Below, piece after piece: positions 61,404 through 64,000 of a DNA stretch of 64,000 bases; position 1 is the first letter of the stretch; each line of letters starts with the position of its first letter. The stretch is from Rossellomorea aquimaris (GTDB lineage Bacteria; Bacillota; Bacilli; Bacillales; Fictibacillaceae): the NCBI GenBank assembly GCA_020524245.1, contig JAIVLN010000004.1:62001-126000 (forward strand), written 5' to 3'. The translations under genes and the position numbers were made by a program. The notes beneath the pieces are model-generated. The model did not search any database. It saw only the letters and a program-made list of their open reading frames with translations, and was not told the DNA's origin.

Positions 61404-62171
61404 TTGGATCAACAAGAAAAAATGGGAATCTATTTGTTTTGTGGAATTCAAACTGAACAAAAAGAGGAATTCGGAGTCGTTGAATTGGATGGAACTGAAT
61501 ACGAGATTTTCACCATCCACTATAAAGATGCTGCAATGGTTGTAGCTGAAGTGCCATTGAAAATCTACCATCCTAATAAAGAGAATTTGATGTTTCATCA
61601 AAATACCATTTCTGAAGTGATGAATCGGAAGGACACTGTCATCCCGATCAGTTTCGGCAATGTTTTCAAAAGTGTAGAGGATGTAAAAGTTCTACTAGAG
61701 AACCTGTATCCGCAATTCGAACAACTTTTCCCAAAGATACAAGGGAAAATGGAGCTCGGTTTAAAAGTCATCGGCAAAAAAGAATGGCTCGAATCGAGAG
61801 TCAACGAGCATCCAGAGATAATGAAGAAAGCCAACTCAGTAAAAGGTAAGTCAGAATCTGCAAGTTATTATGATCGAATTCAATTAGGCGGTTTTGCTCA
61901 GAAAATGGTTTCTCAAATTCAAGGAGAGATCAAATCGGAAGTTTATCAGCCTCTGGAAGAAACGGCGGAAGCTGCTATCACCAATGACCCACTTGGTGAA
62001 AAGATGCTTCTGAACGCATCCTTTCTGATTGACCGGGAGCAGGAAAAAGACTTTGATGCAAAAGTGAATGAAGCACACGAAAGATGGAAGGACAAAGTCG
62101 ACTTCAAATATACGGGTCCATGGCCTGTATACAATTTCGTCAATATTCGTTTGAGTGTGGAGGAAAGCTGA
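61404..62171 (+). CDS. gvpF: Gas vesicle protein GvpF
   Basis: A 255-residue member of the GvpF/GvpL family, minor proteins that bind GvpA and help nucleate vesicles. It starts MDQQEKMGIYLFCGIQ, contains VIPISFGNVFKSVEDVK, LGLKVIGKKEWLE and ends with the family signature TGPWPVYNFVNIRL. The TTG at 61404 follows GGGAG by eight bases; a GTG at 61395 abuts it. The stop overlaps the gvpG ATG by one base. Confidence 0.94.
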   Translation: MDQQEKMGIYLFCGIQTEQKEEFGVVELDGTEYEIFTIHYKDAAMVVAEVPLKIYHPNKENLMFHQNTISEVMNRKDTVIPISFGNVFKSVEDVKVLLENLYPQFEQLFPKIQGKMELGLKVIGKKEWLESRVNEHPEIMKKANSVKGKSESASYYDRIQLGGFAQKMVSQIQGEIKSEVYQPLEETAEAAITNDPLGEKMLLNASFLIDREQEKDFDAKVNEAHERWKDKVDFKYTGPWPVYNFVNIRLSVEES

Positions 62172-62422
62172 TGCTTCATAAACTCGTAACTGCACCGATG
62201 AATGTCGTCGTCAAGGTCGGTGAAAAAGTGAAAGAGGAAGTCGACAAGGAATTATACGACTTGAATACCATTCAACAGAAGCTCATTCAGTTGCAAATGA
62301 TGTATGAACTCGAAGAAATTCCAGAAGAAGTTTTTAAAGAAAAGGAAGAAATTCTGTTACAACGCTATGAAATTGCTAAGTTGAGAGAATTGCAACAGTG
62401 GGAAGAAATGACCAAGAAATGA
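62171..62422 (+). CDS. gvpG: Gas vesicle protein GvpG
   Basis: An 83-residue helical protein: LVTAPMNVVVKVGEKVKEEV, LYDLNTIQQKLIQLQMMYEL and EEIPEEVFKEKEEILLQRY, typical of GvpG, an assembly factor. It overlaps gvpF by one base (TGATG) and precedes gvpL by ten bases. Confidence 0.94.
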   Translation: MLHKLVTAPMNVVVKVGEKVKEEVDKELYDLNTIQQKLIQLQMMYELEEIPEEVFKEKEEILLQRYEIAKLRELQQWEEMTKK

Positions 62423-62432
62423 GGGATGAAAG

Positions 62433-63248
62433 ATGGAGCATCTAAGCTATTTATATGGATTTATTCCTTCCTCTAAACAACACCAAAAACGCCTTCCATC
62501 TTTACGAGGATTTGATGGTGAGACAGAGCTTTTCATGGTAGAAGAACGTCAAATTACAGCAATTTTATGTGCATTGGATCCAGATGGTTACTCTGAAGAG
62601 ACCATCAAGAGGAAAATGGATCAGGATACAGAATGGTTGAAGACTAAAGCTTTTCACCATCATGAAACCCTAATTTCGTTATATAAGGAATACCCTTCGA
62701 TCATCCCGGCGTCATTTTGTACGATTTATATGACGGAGCAAAATGTAAAGAAAACCATACGCGAAAATGAAGAAAAACTTATAAACCTTTTTGAGTCCTT
62801 GGATGGAAATCAGGAATGGAACCTGAAAATCTACTTGGACGAGAAAAAGTGGAAAGGTCAAGGCGATACTCCGGTGGTGGAAGAGATGAGACGAAATCTT
62901 GATTCGTTGTCTCCCGGAAAGCGATACTTCGAGAAAAAGAAATTGGAACAGTTGATAGATCGAGAATTGCAAAAAGAGAAGAACACATTATGTGAAGATG
63001 TACATGAACGCTTGACAAAGTTTTCACAGAAAGCAGAAGTCAAGCGAAATTGGAGTAAGGATGTCACAGGTATGAATGAACGGATGGCTTGGAACAGTGT
63101 CTTTCTTCTTCCCGACCAATCAGTAGATTCGTATCTGGAAGAAATCAAAATTCTCCAAGAGGACTTGAATCCTCAAGGCTGGAATTTCAAAGTTTCAGGT
63201 CCATGGCCAGCCTATCACTTTTCCGGATTATCTTCATTAGAGGGGTGA
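62433..63248 (+). CDS. gvpL: Gas vesicle protein GvpL
   Basis: A 271-residue second GvpF/GvpL protein: SYLYGFIPSSKQHQK at the start, IIPASFCTIYMTEQNVKK in the middle and the signature VSGPWPAYHFSGLSSLE at the end. It differs strongly from gvpF in sequence. GAGGGATG precedes the ATG. It is in the same operon. Confidence 0.94.
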   Translation: MEHLSYLYGFIPSSKQHQKRLPSLRGFDGETELFMVEERQITAILCALDPDGYSEETIKRKMDQDTEWLKTKAFHHHETLISLYKEYPSIIPASFCTIYMTEQNVKKTIRENEEKLINLFESLDGNQEWNLKIYLDEKKWKGQGDTPVVEEMRRNLDSLSPGKRYFEKKKLEQLIDRELQKEKNTLCEDVHERLTKFSQKAEVKRNWSKDVTGMNERMAWNSVFLLPDQSVDSYLEEIKILQEDLNPQGWNFKVSGPWPAYHFSGLSSLEG

Positions 63249-63252
63249 CGGG

Positions 63253-63531
63253 ATGAATGAATCAATTGAAAACAAAGATATTGCACTGATCGATCTATTA
63301 GATGTCATTCTGGATAAAGGAGTCGCCATCAGGGGGGATGTCATCATTTCAGTAGCTGGCGTGGATTTGGTTTACTTGGATCTACGCGTATTGATCTCTT
63401 CTGTTGAAACCCTCGTGCAAGCCAACGGAAGTCCTTCTATTACTTCTGGAGATTTAGATGAACAGGAAGGTGAATTGGAATATGCAGTCAATGAACCATT
63501 CAGATTCAAGAATAGAAATCGACCCGGATAA
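63253..63531 (+). CDS. gvpS: Gas vesicle protein GvpS (GvpA-like minor protein)
   Basis: A 92-residue protein of the GvpA/J/M family: ALIDLLDVILDKGVAIRGDV and VIISVAGVDLVYLDLRVLIS. The core is GvpA-like but with a longer basic tail (PFRFKNRNRPG). It is thought to be a minor shell or nucleation protein. It overlaps gvpK by 50 bases. Confidence 0.9.
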   Translation: MNESIENKDIALIDLLDVILDKGVAIRGDVIISVAGVDLVYLDLRVLISSVETLVQANGSPSITSGDLDEQEGELEYAVNEPFRFKNRNRPG

Positions 63532-63766
63532 TGCACAACAGGGCCTTGCACAATTAGTGCTCACCGTCATTGAATTACTACGACAGGTCGTAGAACGGAA
63601 TGCACTGAGAAGAGTGGAAGGCGGAACACTGACAGAAGAACAAATTGAAGACTTAGGTGTAGCTTTAATGAATCTTGAAGAAAAAATGGAAGAACTGAAA
63701 GATCTTTTTGGACTTGATGAAGAAGACTTGAATATTGATCTCGGTCCTTTAGGTCAATTGCTCTGA
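63482..63766 (+). CDS. gvpK: Gas vesicle protein GvpK
   Basis: A 94-residue protein: IEIDPDNAQQGLAQLVLTV, IELLRQVVERNALRRVEGG and the end DLNIDLGPLGQLL, a close GvpK pattern. The start at ATG 63482 gives MQS as in other GvpK proteins; a start at 63491 is possible. It overlaps gvpS out of frame. Confidence 0.92.
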   Translation: MQSMNHSDSRIEIDPDNAQQGLAQLVLTVIELLRQVVERNALRRVEGGTLTEEQIEDLGVALMNLEEKMEELKDLFGLDEEDLNIDLGPLGQLL

Positions 63767-63803
63767 TAACATGTGTCTGAACGGGACCAAGGAGGGATGA
63801 GAG

Positions 63804-64000
63804 ATGTCTGTTGAACATCCTGTACAATCGCATTCGATCGTCGATGTTTTGGAAAAGGTGCTGGACAAAGGTGTCGTCATAGCAGGAGATATCCGAGTGG
63901 GACTTGCTGATGTGGAATTACTGTCCATCAAAATCCGCCTCATCATTGCATCAGTGGATAAAGCAAAGGAAATCGGCATGGATTGGTGGGAGAACGATCC
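63804..64000 (+). CDS. gvpJ: Gas vesicle protein GvpJ, 5' part
   Basis: The first 65 codons of a GvpA/J family protein: HSIVDVLEKVLDKGVVIAGD, IRVGLADVELLSIKIRLIIA and SVDKAKEIGMDWWEN. The Asp-rich turn IRVGLADVELL instead of FARVS distinguishes GvpJ from GvpA. AAGGAGGG precedes the ATG. The gene runs beyond the window. Confidence 0.92.
   Translation, partial: MSVEHPVQSHSIVDVLEKVLDKGVVIAGDIRVGLADVELLSIKIRLIIASVDKAKEIGMDWWEND

Overview
The window is about 64 kb of low-GC Gram-positive chromosome from an endospore-forming, gas-vesicle-bearing member of the Bacillaceae. The case rests on the complete GerP spore germination set, a YjcZ-type and a YhcN/YlaJ-type spore protein, a KinA/KinE-like sensor kinase, AAGGAGG-type ribosome binding sites with frequent TTG/GTG starts, a gltC-gltAB locus of Bacillus layout, and a gvp cluster in the Bacillus megaterium gene order. 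All identifications come from reading the sequence; no database search was run.

Layout. 1-9.6 kb: the 3' end of thyA overlapping dfrA, an HD phosphohydrolase, a DUF817/2H-phosphoesterase pair, a lipoprotein + glutathionylspermidine-synthase-like + DUF350 cluster, a hot-dog thioesterase, a three-PAS sporulation-type kinase and a Nudix hydrolase. 9.6-21.5 kb: M42 aminopeptidase, SGNH hydrolase, ykoQ-ykoP/ykoN, a spore lipoprotein, a PrmA-like methyltransferase, a reductase, a very unusual dihydroorotate-dehydrogenase-like membrane fusion, an RNase H-like protein and a tandem hairpin repeat. 21.5-28.9 kb: gltC divergent from gltA-gltB, which make glutamate from glutamine and 2-oxoglutarate. 29-38.6 kb: EgtB, an intracellular subtilisin, an aldo/keto reductase, a candidate selenoprotein with an in-frame TGA, an autoregulated ABC exporter/TetR operon, DUF502 and Mug. 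38.6-48.1 kb: Csp-like copper protein, YjfB, MATE pump, MDR reductase, LysE exporter, a DUF429-like protein, S41 peptidase, methyltransferase, a DeoR regulator and a GNAT enzyme. 48.1-50.6 kb: a czcD-type cation exporter broken by an IS608-like TnpB element whose ends can be placed to the base. 50.7-58.3 kb: thioredoxin, YjiH, then a spore region (YjcZ, gerPA-C-D-E-B, two extra GerPF-family genes, two Hsp20 proteins) and a secreted subtilase. 58.3-64 kb: gvpA-P-Q-B-R-N-F-G-L-S-K-J', cut by the window end within gvpJ.

How the parts work together. gltC controls gltAB. The TetR gene closes an ABC operon whose promoter carries two copies of one palindrome. The gerP genes build the coat permeability system that lets germinants reach the spore. 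In the gvp operon, GvpA/GvpB are the wall proteins and the remaining genes supply assembly functions.

The observations most worth checking are: the UxxC-type in-frame TGA followed by a bSECIS-like hairpin (34623-34652); the abrupt loss of thyA homology at base 30, which looks like an intron or insertion boundary; the TnpB element whose guide would be the broken czcD gene; the degenerate DHODH domain fused to a duplicated membrane module; and the reordered gerP operon.
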